Origin: Xiphydria camelus
Taxonomy: Eukaryota; Arthropoda; Insecta; Hymenoptera; Xiphydriidae
Direction of reading: 5' to 3'
DNA length: 64,000 nt
Assembly (NCBI GenBank): GCA_963678675.1
Contig: OY783191.1
Location: 28,726,955-28,790,954 of the forward strand
Shown: positions 35,400 through 48,955 of the stretch, piece by piece
How positions within the stretch are numbered: position 1 is the stretch's first letter
Layout: each line of letters starts with the position of its first letter
Program-made: the position numbers and the translations under genes
The notes under the pieces: model-generated
Database searches by the model: none
Told to the model about the DNA's origin: nothing
The model's input: the letters and a program-made list of their open reading frames with translations, nothing else

Positions 35400-38300
35400 T
35401 AGTATCTTCTAAAAATGGATATTGCATTTCTACGCAAGTTAGTTCTATATAAACATATGTAAATACGTATATTTATACCTGTACGCGTCGGTTTCGCGGT
35501 ACGCTTTGTACGCAAGATGGTTATTCCGGATCTCAAAATAATTCATTAGAGCTCAATAGCTTCTCGGCTCAATGAGCTAAGATCAATGTGTGTATACCGC
35601 TGCACAGTGCAGCGAGTCAATGGGAAACAGAGGAAATATCCAAAACTCGCGTGATTACCGATATGACATTTAACTAAAATAGTATCGGAAAAATGGATAT
35701 TGGATTTCTACGCAAATTAGTTCTATATAAATTACACATCTGCAAATACGTTGGTATTTATCCATGTGGGGGTCGGTTTCGCTGTACGCTTTGTACGCAA
35801 GATGGTTATTCCGGATCTCAATCTAATTCATTAGAGCTCAATAGCTTCTCGGCTGAATGAGCTAAGAACAAAAGTGTGTATACCGCCGCAGAGTGCAGCG
35901 AGTCAATGGGAAACAAGGAAAAAATAAAAAACTCGCGTGATTACCGATATGACATTTAACTAAAATAGTATCTTCTAAAAATGGATATTGCATTTCTACG
36001 CAAGTTAGTTCTATATAAACATATGTAAATACGTGTATTTATACCTGTACGCGTCGGTTTCGCGGTACGCTTTGTACGCAAGATGGTTATTCCGGATCTC
36101 AAAATAATTCATTAGAGCTCAATAGCTTCTCGGCTCAATGAGCTAAGATCAATGTGTGTATACCGCTGCACAGTGCAGCGAGTCAATGTGAAACAGAGAA
36201 AATATCCAAAACTCGCGTGATTACCGATATGACATTTATCTAAAATAGTATCGGAAAAATGGATATTGGATTTCTACGCTAGTTAGTTCTATATAAATTA
36301 CACATCTGCAAATACGTTGGTATTTATCCATGTGGGGGTCGGTTTCGCGGTACTCTCTGTACGCAAGATGGTTATTCCGGATCTCAGTCTAGTTCATTAG
36401 AGCTCAATAGCTTCTTGGCTCAATGAGCTAAGATCAAAAGTGTGTATACAGCCGCAGAGTGCAGCGAGTCAATGGGAAACAAGGAAAAAGAAAAAATTCG
36501 CGTGATTACCGATATGACATTTAACTAAAATAGTATCTTCTAAAAATGGATATTGCATTTCACGCAAGTTAGTTCTATATAAATTACACATCTGCAAATA
36601 CGTTGGTATTTATCCATGTGGGGGTCGGTTTCGCGGTACGCTTTGTACGCAAGATGGTTATTCCGGATCTCAATCTAATTCATTAGAGCTCAATAGCTTC
36701 TCGGCTCAATGAGCTAAGATCAAAAGTGTGTATACCGCTGCACAGTGCAGCGAGTCAATGGGAAACAGAGAAAATATCCAAAACTCGCGTGATTACCGAT
36801 ATGACATTTAACTAAAATAGTATCGGAAAAATGGATATTGGATTTCTGCGCAAGTTAGATCTATATAAATTACACATCTGCAAATACGTTGGTATTTATC
36901 CATGTGGGGGTCGGTTTCGCGGTACTCTCTGTACGCAAGATGGTTATTCCGGATCTCAATTTAATTCATTAGAGCTCAATAGCTTCTCGGCTCAATGAGC
37001 TAAGATCAAAAGTGTGTATACCGCCGCAGAGTGCAGCGAGTCAATGGGAAACAAGGAAAAATTAAAAAACTCGCGTGATTACCGATATGACATTTAACTA
37101 AAATAGTATCTTCTAAAAATGGATATTGCATTTCTACGCAAGTTAGTTCTATATAAACATATGTAAATACGTATATTTATACCTGTACGCGTCGGTTTCG
37201 CGGTACGCTTTGTACGCAAGATGGTTATTCCGGATCTCAATCTAATTAATTAGAGCTCAATAGCTTCTCGGCTCAATGAGGTAAGATCAATGTGTGTATA
37301 CCGCTGCACAGTGCAGCGAGTCAATGGGAAACAGAGAAAATATCCAAAACTCGCGTGATTACCGATATGACATTTAACTAAAATAGTATCGGAAAAATGG
37401 ATATTGGATTTCTACGCAAGTTAGTTCTATATAAATTACACATCTGCAAATACGTTGGTATTTATCCATGTGGGGGTCGGTTTCGCGGAAATCTCTGTAC
37501 GCAAGATGGTTATTCCGGATCTCAATCTAATTCATTAGAGCTCAATAGCTTCTCGGCTGAATGAGCTAAGATCAAAAGTGTGTATACCGCCGCAGAGTGC
37601 AGCGAGTCAATGGGAAACAAGGAAAAAATAAAAAACTCGCGTGATTACCGATATGACATTTAACTAAAATAGTATCTTCTAAAAATGGATATTGCATTTC
37701 TACGCAAGTTAGTTCTATATAAACATATGTAAATACGTATATTTATACCTGTACGCGTCGGTTTCGCGGTACGCTTTGTACGCAAGATGGTTATTCCGGA
37801 TCTCAAAATAATTCATTAGAGCTCAATAGCTTCTCGGCTCAATGAGCTAAGATCAATGTGTGTATACCGCTGCACAGTGCAGCGAGTCAATGGGAAACAG
37901 AGGAAATATCCAAAACTCGCGTGATTACCGATATGACATTTAACTAAAATAGTATCGGAAAAATGGATATTGGATTTCTACGCAAATTAGTTCTATATAA
38001 ATTACACATCTGCAAATACGTTGGTATTTATCCATGTGGGGGTCGGTTTCGCGGTACGCTTTGTACGCAAGATGGTTATTCCGGATCTCAATCTAATTCA
38101 TTAGAGCTCAATAGCTTCTCGGCTGAATGAGCTAAGAACAAAAGTGTGTATACCGCCGCAGAGTGCAGCGAGTCAATGGGAAACAAGGAAAAAATAAAAA
38201 ACTCGCGTGATTACCGATATGACATTTAACTAAAATAGTATCTTCTAAAAATGGATATTGCATTTCTACGCAAGTTAGTTCTATATAAACATATGTAAAT

Positions 38301-39965
38301 ACGTGTATTTATACCTGTACGCGTCGGTTTCGCGGTACGCTTTGTACGCAAGATGGTTATTCCGGATCTCAAAATAATTCATTAGAGCTCAATAGCTTCT
38401 CGGCTCAATGAGCTAAGATCAATGTGTGTATACCGCTGCACAGTGCAGCGAGTCAATGTGAAACAGAGAAAATATCCAAAACTCGCGTGATTACCGATAT
38501 GACATTTATCTAAAATAGTATCGGAAAAATGGATATTGGATTTCTACGCTAGTTAGTTCTATATAAATTACACATCTGCAAATACGTTGGTATTTATCCA
38601 TGTGGAGGTCGGTTTCGCGGTACTCTCTGTACGCAAGATGGTTATTCCGGATCTCAGTCTAGTTCATTAGAGCTCAATAGCTTCTCGGCTCAATGAGCTA
38701 AGATCAAAAGTGTGTATACAGCCGCAGAGTGCAGCGAGTCAATGGGAAACAAGGAAAAAGAAAAAATTCGCGTGATTACCGATATGACATTTAACTAAAA
38801 TAGTATCTTCTAAAAATGGATATTGCATTTCACGCAAGTTAGTTCTATATAAATTACACATCTGCAAATACGTTGGTATTTATCCATGTGGGGGTCGGTT
38901 TCGCGGTACGCTTTGTACGCAAGATGGTTATTCTGGATCTCAATCTAATTCATTAGAGCTCAATAGCTTCTCGGCTCAATGAGCTAAGATCAAAAGTGTG
39001 TATACCGCTGCACAGTGCAGCGAGTCAATGGGAAACAGAGAAAATATCCAAAACTCGCGTGATTACCGATATGACATTTAACTAAAATAGTATCGGAAAA
39101 ATGGATATTGGATTTCTGCGCAAGTTAGATCTATATAAATTACACATCTGCAAATACGTTGGTATTTATCCATGTGGGGGTCGGTTTCGCGGTACTCTCT
39201 GTACGCAAGATGGTTATTCCGGATCTCAATTTAATTCATTAGAGCTCAATAGCTTCTCGGCTCAATGAGCTAAGATCAAAAGTGTGTATACCGCCGCAGA
39301 GTGCAGCGAGTCAATGGGAAACAAGGAAAAATTAAAAAACTCGCGTGATTACCGATATGACATTTAACTAAAATAGTATCTTCTAAAAATGGATATTGCA
39401 TTTCTACGCAAGTTAGTTCTATATAAACATATGTAAATACGTATATTTATACCTGTACGCGTCGGTTTCGCGGTACGCTTTGTACGCAAGATGGTTATTC
39501 CGGATCTCAATCTAATTAATTAGAGCTCAATAGCTTCTCGGCTCAATGAGGTAAGATCAATGTGTGTATACCGCTGCACAGTGCAGCGAGTCAATGGGAA
39601 ACAGAGAAAATATCCAAAACTCGCGTGATTACCGATATGACATTTAACTAAAATAGTATCGGAAAAATGGATATTGGATTTCTACGCAAGTTAGTTCTAT
39701 ATAAATTACACATCTGCAAATACGTTGGTATTTATCCATGTGGGGGTCGGTTTCGCGGAAATCTCTGTACGCAAGATGGTTATTCCGGATCTCAATCTAA
39801 TTCATTAGAGCTCAATAGCTTCTCGGCTGAATGAGCTAAGATCAAAAGTGTGTATACCGCCGCAGAGTGCAGCGAGTCAATGGGAAACAAGGAAAAAATA
39901 AAAAACTCGCGTGATTACCGATATGACATTTAACTAAAATAGTATCTTCTAAAAATGGATATTGC
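35400..39965. repeat. Second tandem duplication of 2270 bp (eight monomers)
   Basis: The block 35400-37670 repeats at 37670-39965 with constant offset 2270 bp. Shared private variants include ggctgaatgagctaagaac (35851 and 38121), gaaaaagaaaaaattcg (36485 and 38755) and ggatttctgcgcaagttag (36840 and 39110). Its length equals that of the 2740-7370 duplication but the monomer content differs; in particular, it lacks the divergent monomer. Confidence 0.8.
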
Positions 39966-41196
39966 ATTTCACGCAAGTTAGTTCTATATAAACATATGTA
40001 AATACGTATATTTATACCTGTACGCGTCGGTTTCGCAGTACGCTTTGTACGCAAGATGGTTATTCCGGATCTCAAACTAATTCATTAGAGCTCAATAGCT
40101 TCTCGGCTCAATGAGCTAAAATCAAAAGTGTGTATACCGCCGAAGAGTGCAGCGAGTCAACGGGAAACAAGGAAAAAATAAAAAACTCGCGTGATTACCG
40201 ATATGACATTTAACTAAAATAGTATCATTTAAAAATGGATATTGCATTTCTACGCAAGTTAGTTCTATATAAACATATGTAAATACGTATATTTATACCT
40301 GTACGCGTCGGTTTCGCGGTACGCTTTGTACGCAAGACGGTTATTCCGGATCTCAAAATAATTCATTAGAGCTCAATAGCTTCTCGGCTCAATGAGCTAA
40401 GATCAATGTGTGTATACCGCTGCACAGTGCAGCGAGTCAATGTGAAACAGAGAAAATATCCAAAACTCGCGTGATTACCGATATGACATTTATCTAAAAT
40501 AGTATCGGAAAAATGGATATTGGATTTCTACGCAAGTTAGTTCTATATAAATTACACATCTGCAAATACGTTGGTATTTATCCATGTGGAGGTCGGTTTC
40601 GCGGTACGCTTTGTACGCAAGATGGTTATACCGGATCTCAATCTAATTCATTAGAGCTCAATAGCTTCTGGGCTCAATGAGCTAAGATCAATGTGTGTAT
40701 AACGCTGCACAGTGCAGCGAGTCAATGGGAAACAGAGAAAATATCCAGAACTCGTGTGATTTCCGATATGACATTTAACTAAAATAGTATTGGAAAAATG
40801 GATATTGGATTTCTACGCAAATTAGTTCTATATAAATTACACATCTGCAAATACGTTGGTATTTATCCATGTGGGGGTCAGTTTTGCGGTACTCTCTGTA
40901 CGCAAGATGGTTATTCCGGATCTCAATTTAATTCATTAGAGCTCAATAGCTTCTCGGCTCAATGAGCTAAGATCAAAAGTGTGTATACCGCCGCAGAGTG
41001 CAGCGAGTCAATGGGAAACAAGGAAAAATTAAAAAACTCGCGTGATTACCGATATGACATTTAACTAAAATAGTATCTTCTAAAAATGGATATTGCATTT
41101 CTACGCAAGTTAGTTCTATATAAACATATGTAAATACGTATATTTATACCTGTACGCGTCGGTTTCGCGGTACGCTTTGTACGCAAGATGGTTATT
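39811..41196. repeat. Long-range duplicated segment (copy 2 of 15960-17345)
   Basis: Partner of 15960-17345 at offset 23851 bp, with the retrotransposon between them. Only a few differences are visible, for example gtgtgtatacc against gtgagtatacc and gatttccga against gattaccga. Confidence 0.75.
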
Positions 41197-43559
41197 CCGG
41201 ATCTCAATCTAATTCATTAGAGCTCAATAGCTTCTCGGCTCAATGAGCTAAGATCAAAAGTATGTATACCACCGCAGAGTGCAGCGAGTCAATGGGAAAC
41301 AAGGAAAAAATAAAAACTCGCGTGATTACCGACATGACATTTAACTAAAATAGTATCGGAAAAATGGATATTGGATTTCTACGCAAGTTAGTTCTATATA
41401 AATTACACATCTGCAAATACGTTGGTATTTATCCATGTAGGGGTCGGTTTCGCGGTACGCTTTGTACGCAAGATGGTTATTCCGGATCTCAATCTAATTC
41501 ATTAGAGCTCAATAGCTTCTCGGCTCAATGAGCTAAGATCAATGTGTGTATAACGCTGCACAGTGCAACGAGTCAATGGGAAACAGAGAAAATATCCAAA
41601 ACTCGCGTGATTACCGATAGGACATTTAACTAAAATAGTATTGGAAAAATGGATATTGGATTTCTACGCAAGTTAATTCTATATAAATTACACATCTGCA
41701 AATACGTTGGTATTTATCCATGTGTGGGTCGGTTTCGCGGTACGCTTTGTACGCAAGATGGTTATTCCGGATCTCAATCTAATTCATTAGAGCTCAATAG
41801 CTTCTCGGCTCAATGAGCTAAGATCAAAAGTGTGTATACCGCCGCACAGTGCAGCGAGTCAATGGGAAACAGAGAAAATATCCAAAACTCGCGTGATTAC
41901 CGATATGACATTTAACTAAAATAGTATCTTCTAAAAATGGATATTGCATTTCTACGCAAGTTAGTTCTATATAAACATATGTAAATACGTATATTTATAC
42001 CTGTACGCGTCGGTTTCGCGGTACGCTTTGTACGCAAGATGGTTATTCCGGATCTCAATCTAATTCATTAGAGCTCAATAGCTTCTCGGCTCAATGAGCT
42101 AAGATCAAAAGTGTGTATACCGCCGCACAGTGCAGCGAGTCAATGGGAAACAGAGAATATATCCAAAACTCGCGTGATTACCGATATGACATTTAACTAA
42201 AATAGTATCTTCTAAAAATGGATATTGCATTTCTACGCAAGTTAGTTCTATATAAACATATGTAAATACGTATATTTATACCTGTACGCGTCGGTTTCGC
42301 GGTACGCTTTGTACGCAAGATGGTTATTCCGGATCTCAATCTAATTCATTAGAGCTCAATAGCTTCTCGGCTCAATGAGCTAAGATCAAAAGTGTGTATA
42401 CCGCCGCACAGTGCAGCGAGTCAATGGGAAACAGAGAATATATCCAAAACTCGCGTGATTACCGATATGACATTTAACTAAAATAGTATCTTCTAAAAAT
42501 GGATATTGCGTTTCACGCAAGTTAGTTCCGTATAAATTGCACATCGGCAAATACGTTGGTATTTATCCATGTACGGGTCGGTTTCGCGGTACGCTTTGTA
42601 CGCAAGATGGTTATTCCGGATCTCAGTCTAGTTCATTAGAGCTCAATAGCTTCTGGGCTCAATGAGATAAGATCAAAAGTGTGTATACCGCCGCAGAGTG
42701 CAGCGAGTCAATGGGAAATAAGGAAAAAATAAAAAACTCGCGTGATTACCGATATGACATTTAACTAAAATAGTATCTTCTAAAAATGGATATTGCATTT
42801 CACGCAAGTTAGTTCTATATAAATTACACATCTGCAAATACGTTGGTATTTATCCATGTGGGGGTCAGTTTCGCGGTACGCTTTGTACGCAAGATGGTTA
42901 TTCCGGATCTCAATCTAATTCATTAGAGCTCAATAGCTTCTCGGCTTAATGAGCTAAGATAAAAAGTGCGTATATCGCCGCAGAGTGCAGTGAGTCAACG
43001 GGAAACAAGGAAAAAATAAAAAACTCGCGTGATTACCGATATGACATTTAACTAAAATAGTGTCTTCTAAAAATGGATATTGCATTTCTACGCAAGTTAG
43101 TTCTATATAAACATATGTAAATACGTATATTTATACCTGTACGCGTCGGTTTCGCGGTACGCTTTGTACGCAAGATGGTTATTCCGGATCTCAAACTAAT
43201 TCATTAGAGCTCAATAGCTTCTCGGCTCAATGAGCTAAGATCAATGTGTGTATACCGCTGCACAGTGCAGCGAGTCAATGGGAAACAGAGAAAATATCCA
43301 AAACTCGCGTGATTACCGATATGACATTTAACTAAAATAGTATCGGAAAAATGGATATTGGATTTCTACGCAAATTAGTTCTATATAAGTTACACATCTG
43401 CAAATACGTTGGTATTTATCCATGTGGGGGTCGGTTTCGCGGAAATCTCTGTACGCAAGATGGTTATTCCGGATCTCAATCTAATTCATTAGAGCTCAAT
43501 AGCTTCTCGGCTTAATGAGCTAAGATAAAAAGTGCGTATATCGCCGCAGAGTGCAGTGA

Positions 43560-46500
43560 GTCAACGGGAAACAAGGAAAAAATAAAAAACTCGCGTGATT
43601 ACCGATATGACATTTAACTAAAATAGTATCTTCTAAAAATGGGTATTGCATTTCTACGCAAGTTAGTTCTATATAAACATATGTAAATACGTATATTTAT
43701 ACCTGTACGCGTCGGTTTCGCGGTACGCTTTGTACGCAAGATGGTTATTCCGGATCTCAAAATAATTCATTAGAGCTCAATAGCTTCTCGGCTCAATGAG
43801 CTAAGATCAAAAGTATGTATACCACCGCAGAGTGCAGCGAGTCAATGGGAAACAAGGAAAAAATAAAAAACTCGCGTGATTACCGATATGACATTTAAGT
43901 TAAATAGTATCGGAAAAATGGATATTGGATTTCTACGCAAGTTAGTTCTATATAAATTACACACCTGCAAATACGTTGGTATTTATCCATGTGGGGGTCG
44001 GTTTCGCGGTACTCTCTGTACGCAAGATGGTTATTCCGGATCTCAATCTAATTCATTAGAGCTCAATAGCTTCTCGGCTCAATGAGCTAAGATCAAAAGT
44101 ATGTATACCACCGCAGAGTGCAGGGAGTCAATGGGAAACAGAGAAAATATCCAAAACTGGCGTGATTACCGATATGACATTCAACTAAAATAGTATCGGA
44201 AAAATGGATATTGGATTTCTACGCAAGTTAGTTCTATATAAATTACACATCTGCAAATACGTTGGTATTTATCCATGTGGGGGTCGGTTTCGCGGTACGC
44301 TTTGTACGCAAAATGGTTATTCCGGATCTCAATCTGATTCATTAGAGCTCAATAGCTTCTCGGCACAATGAGCTAAGATCAAAGTGTATATACCGCCGCA
44401 CAGTGCAGCGAGTCAATGGGAACAGAGAAAATATCCAAAACTCGCGTGATTACAGATACGACTCTTAACTAAAATAACATTCTCCTGAAATAAGTATGGC
44501 ATTCCTACGCAAGTTAGTTCTATACAAATTATCCATGTGTAAATACGTACATTTATCCATGTACGGGTCGTTATCAGGGTATAATTTGAACGCAAGATGG
44601 TTAGTCCAGATCTCAATCTCATTCATTAGAGCTGAATAGCTTCTCGGCTCATTGAGCTAAGATCAAAGTGAATATACCGCCGCAGAGTTCAGCTAGTCAA
44701 TGGGAACCAGGGAAAAAATAAAAAACTCGCGTGATTACCGATATGAAATTTAACTAAAACAGGATCTTCTAAAAATGGATATTGCATTTCACGCAAGTTA
44801 GTTCCGTATAAATTGCACATCGGCAAATACGTTGGTATTTATCCATGTACGGGTCGGTTTCGCGGTACGCTTTGTACGCAAGATGGTTATTCCGGATCTC
44901 AGTCTAATTCATTAGAGCTCAATAGCTTCTCGGCTCAATCAGCTAAGATCATAGTGTGTATACCGCTGCACAGTGCAGCGAGTCAATGGGAAACAGAGAA
45001 AATATCCAAAACTCGCGTGATTACCGATATGACATTTAACTAAAATAGTATCGGAACAATGGATATTGGATTTCTACGCAAGTTAGTTCTATATAAATTA
45101 CACATCTGCAAATACGTTGGTATTTATCCATGTGGGGGTCGGTTTCTCGGAAATCTCTGTACGCAAGATGGTTATTCCGGATCTCAATCTAATTCATTAG
45201 AGCTCAATAGCTTCTCGGCTCAATGAGCTAAGATCAAAAGTGTGTATACCGCCGCAGAGTGCAGCGAGTCAATGGGAAACAAGGAAAAATTAAAAAACTC
45301 GCGTGATTACCGATATGACATTTAACTAAAATAGTATCTTCTAAAAATGGATATTGCATTTCTACGCAAGTTAGTTCTATATAAACATATGTAAATACGT
45401 ATATTTATACCTGTACGCGTCGGTTTCGCGGTACGCTTTGTACGCAAGATGGTTATTCCGGATCTCAATCTAATTCATTAGAGCTCAAAAGCTTCTCGGC
45501 TCAATGAGCTAAGATCAAAAGTATGTATACCACCGCAGAGTGCAGCGAGTCAATGGGAAACAGAGAAAATATACAAAACTGGCGTGATTACCGACATGAC
45601 ATTTAACTAAAATAGTATCGGAAAAATGGATATTGGATTTCTACGCAAGTTAGTTCTATATAAATTACACATCTGCAAATACGTTGGTATTTATCCATGT
45701 GGGGGTCGGTTTCGCGGTACGCTTTGTACGCAAAATGGTTATTCCGGATCTCAATCTGATTCATTAGAGCTCAATAGCTTCTCGGCACAATGAGCTAAGA
45801 TCAAAGTGTATATACCGCCGCACAGTGCAGCGAGTCAATGGGAACAGAGAAAATATCCAAAACTCGCGTGATTACAGATACGACTCTTAACTAAAATAAC
45901 ATTCTCCTGAAATAAGTATGGCATTCCTACGCAAGTTAGTTCTATACAAATTATCCATGTGTAAATACGTACATTTATCCATGTACGGGTCGTTATCAGG
46001 GTATAATTTGAACGCAAGATGGTTAGTCCAGATCTCAATCTCATTCATTAGAGCTGAATAGCTTCTCGGCTCATTGAGCTAAGATCAAAGTGAATATACC
46101 GCCGCAGAGTTCAGCTAGTCAATGGGAACCAGGGAAAAAATAAAAAACTCGCGTGATTACCGATATGAAATTTAACTAAAACAGGATCTTCTAAAAATGG
46201 ATATTGCATTTCACGCAAGTTAGTTCCGTATAAATTGCACATCGGCAAATACGTTGGTATTTATCCATGTACGGGTCGGTTTCGCGGTACGCTTTGTACG
46301 CAAGATGGTTATTCCGGATCTCAGTCTAATTCATTAGAGCTCAATAGCTTCTCGGCTCAATCAGCTAAGATCATAGTGTGTATACCGCTGCACAGTGCAG
46401 CGAGTCAATGGGAAACAGAGAAAATATCCAAAACTCGCGTGATTACCGATATGACATTTAACTAAAATAGTATCGGAACAATGGATATTGGATTTCTACG

Positions 46501-48643
46501 CAAGTTAGTTCTATATAAATTACACATCTGCATATACGTTGGTATTTATCCATGTGGGGGTCGGTTTCGCGGTACGCTTTGTACGCAAGATGGTTATTCC
46601 GGATCTCAATCTAATTCATTAGAGCTCAATAGCTTCTCGGTTCAATGAGCTAAGATCAAAAGTGTGTATATCGCCGCAGAGTGCAGCGAGTCAATGGGAA
46701 ACAAGGAAAAAATAAAAAACTCGCGTGATTACCGATATGACATTTAACTAAAATAGTATCTTCTAAAAATGGATATTGCATTTCTACGCAAGTTAGTTCT
46801 ATATAAACATATGTAAATACGTATATTTATACCTGTACGCGTTGGTTTCGCGGTACGCTTTGTACGCAAGATTGTTATTCCGGATCTCAATCTAATTCAT
46901 TAGAGCTCAATAGCTTCTCGGCTCAATGAGCTAAGATCAAAAGTTTGTATACCGCCGCACAGTGCAGCGAGTCAATGGGAAACAGAGAAAATATCCAAAA
47001 CTCGCGTGATTACCGATATGACATTTAACTAAAATAGTATCTTCTAAAAATGGATATTGCATTTCTACGCAAGTTAGTTCTATATAAACATATGTAAATA
47101 CGTATATTTATACCTGTACGCGTCGGTTTCGCGGTACGCTTTGTACTCAAGATTGTTATTCCGGATCTCAATCTAATTCATTAGAGCTCAATAGCTTCTC
47201 GGCTCAATGAGCTAAGATCAAAAGTGTGTATACCGCCGCACAGTGCAGCGAGTCAATGGGAAACAGAGAATATATCCAAAACTCGCGTGATTACCGATAT
47301 GACATTTAACTAAAATAGTATCTTCTAAAAATGGATATTGCGTTTCACGCAAGTTAGTTCCGTATAAATTGCACATCGGCAAATACGTTGGTATTTATCC
47401 ATGTACGGGTCGGTTTCGCGGTACGCTTTGTACGCAAGATGGTTATTCCGGATCTCAGTCTAGTTCATTAGAGCTCAATAGCTTCTCGGCTCAATGAGCT
47501 AAGATCAAAAGTGTGTATACCGCCGCACAGTGCAGCGAGTCAATGGGAAACAGAGAAAATATCCAAAACTCGCGTGATTACCGATATGACATTTAACTAA
47601 AATAGTATCTTCTAAAAATAGATATTGCATTTCTACGCAAGTTAGTTCTATATAAACATATGTAAATACGTATATTTATACCTGTACGCGTCGGTTTCGC
47701 GGTACGCTTTGTACGCAAGATGGTTATTCCGGATCTCAATCTAATTCATTAGAGCTCAATAGCTTCTCGGTTCAATGAGCTAAGATCAAAAGTGTGTATA
47801 TCGCCGCAGAGTGCAGCGAGTCAATGGGAAACAAGGAAAAAATAAAAAACTCGCGTGTTTACCGATATGACATTTAACTAAAATAGTATCTTCTAAAAAT
47901 GGGTATTGCATTTCACGCAAGTTAGTTCTATATAAATTACACATCTGCAAATACGTTGGTATTTATCCATGTGGGGGTCGGTTTCGCGGTACGCTTTGTA
48001 CGCAAGATGGTTATTCCGGATCTCAAACTAATTCATTAGAGCTCAATAGCTTCTCGGCTCAATGAGCTAAGATCAAAAGTGTGTATACCGCCGCAGAGTG
48101 CAGCGAGTCAATGGGAAACAGGGAAAAAATAAAAAACTCGCGTGATTACCGATATGACATTTAACTAAAATAGTATCTTCTAAAAATGGATATTGCATTT
48201 CTACGCAAGTTAGTTCTATATAAACATATGTAAATACGTATATTTATACCTGTACGCGTTGGTTTCGCGGTACGCTTTGTACGCAAGATTGTTATTCCGG
48301 ATCTCAATCTAATTCATTAGAGCTCAATAGCTTCTCGGCTCAATGAGCTAAGATCAAAAGTGTGTATACCGCCGCACAGTGCAGCGAGTCAATGGGAAAC
48401 AGAGAAAATATCCAAAACTCGCGTGATTACCGATATGACATTTAACTAAAATAGTATCTTCTAAAAATGGATATTGCATTTCTACGCAAGTTAGTTCTAT
48501 ATAAACATATGTAAATACGTATATTTATACCTGTACGCGTCGGTTTCGCGGTACGCTTTGTACGCAAGATGGTTATTCCGGATCTCAATCTAATTCATTA
48601 GAGCTCAATAGCTTCTCGGCTCAATGAGCTAAGATCAAAAGTG
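43560..48643. repeat. Duplicated segment, copy 1 (partner 48956-56030)
   Basis: The segment recurs at offset 5396 bp up to about 47084 and then at offset 7387 bp. The 1991-bp difference is a tandem duplication inside the second copy. Markers are atgggtattgca (43639 and 49035), the divergent monomers (44449 and 49845; 45871 and 51267) and tactcaagattg (47144 and 54531). Within copy 1, about 44035-45100 repeats at 45457-46520 with offset 1422 bp (five monomers). Confidence 0.8.
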
Positions 48644-48955
48644 TGTATACCGCCGCAGAGTGCAGCGAGTCAATGGGAAACAAGGAAAAAATAAAAAACT
48701 CGCGTGATTACCGATATGACATTTAACTAAAATAGTATCTTCTAAAAATGGATATTGCATTTCACGCAAGTTAGTTCCGTATAAATTGCACATCGGCAAA
48801 TACGATGGTATTTATCCATGTACAGGTCGGTTTCGCGGTACGCTTTGTACGCAAGATGGTTATTCCGGATCTCAGTCTAGTTCATTAGAGCTCAATAGCT
48901 TCTCGGCTCAACGAGCTTAGATCAAAAGTGTGTATACCGCCGCAGAGTGGAGCGA

